From an uncultured bacterium (GTDB lineage: Bacteria > Bacteroidota > Bacteroidia > CAILMK01): DNA of 6,551 nt. The DNA lies in assembly GCA_903835275.1 (NCBI GenBank), contig CAILMK010000585.1:1-6551 (forward strand), read 5' to 3'. The notes beneath the pieces were generated by a model. It made no database searches and was not told where the DNA came from. It saw only the letters and a program-made list of their open reading frames with translations. The translations under genes and the position numbers were made by a program. Below are positions 6,499-6,551 of this stretch, one piece after another (the first letter of the stretch is position 1; every line of letters starts with the position of its first letter).

Positions 6499-6551
6499 AT
6501 GCCAACTATTAATCAATTAGTCCGCAAAGGCAGGACAAATATCAAGAATAA
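6499..6551 (+). CDS. rpsL: 30S ribosomal protein S12 (3' partial)
   Basis: Seventeen codons are visible before the right edge, reading MPTINQLVRKGRTNIKN. This matches the highly conserved N-terminus of S12 (MPTINQLVRKGR), the decoding-centre protein of the small ribosomal subunit. In most bacteria it heads the str operon followed by rpsG and fusA; those would lie beyond the window. The ATG is fixed by the family N-terminus. A TAnnTTTG box 33 nt upstream is its likely promoter. S12 residues linked to streptomycin resistance are not in the visible part. Confidence 0.95.
   Translation, partial: MPTINQLVRKGRTNIKN

Overview
The window reads as the chromosome of a Bacteroidota bacterium, probably an environmental relative of the Chitinophagales/Sphingobacteriales. 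Three signs support this: three secreted proteins ending in type A C-terminal sorting domains (CTDs) of the type IX secretion system (T9SS), two upstream boxes matching the Bacteroidota -7 consensus TAnnTTTG, and no clear Shine-Dalgarno sequences. The exact genus cannot be told from this sequence.

Layout: (1) 2-1633 (+) is the 3' part of a large surface protein: end of a right-handed beta-helix, a PKD domain, two carboxypeptidase-regulatory-like beta-sandwiches, and a CTD. (2) 1695-2849 (+) is a secreted phosphoesterase of the acid phosphatase/phospholipase C (AcpA-like) family with its own CTD and probably a TTG start. (3) 2870-5029 (+) is a second beta-helix/PKD surface protein with a CTD, paralogous to the first. 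These three lie head to tail with gaps of 61 and 20 bp and no visible promoter between them, so they may form one transcription unit for exported, surface-attached proteins. (4) 5030-5088 is a short convergent junction holding a small AATCAGCG-type repeat block. (5) 5089-6297 (-) is a complete DUF763 protein. (6) 6298-6498 is an AT-rich divergent intergenic region with one TAnnTTTG box facing each way. (7) 6499 to the right edge (+) is the first 17 codons of rpsL (ribosomal protein S12), normally the head of the str operon. The window therefore runs from an accessory surface-protein cluster into core translation genes.

The most interesting signal is a GC-rich palindrome lying in the same codon phase inside all three CTD-coding regions (1457-1483, 2669-2698, 4849-4878). 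It encodes S-L-A-[RQ]-A-S-A-[RC]. Copies 2 and 3 are identical over 30 bp. Copy 1 differs, but every stem change keeps base pairing, including one compensated pair whose two halves both change an amino acid. This looks like a REP-like dispersed palindrome sitting in frame in an export-tail loop, with the nucleic-acid structure better conserved than the peptide. I see no CRISPR array, tRNA, rRNA, transposase or phage gene.
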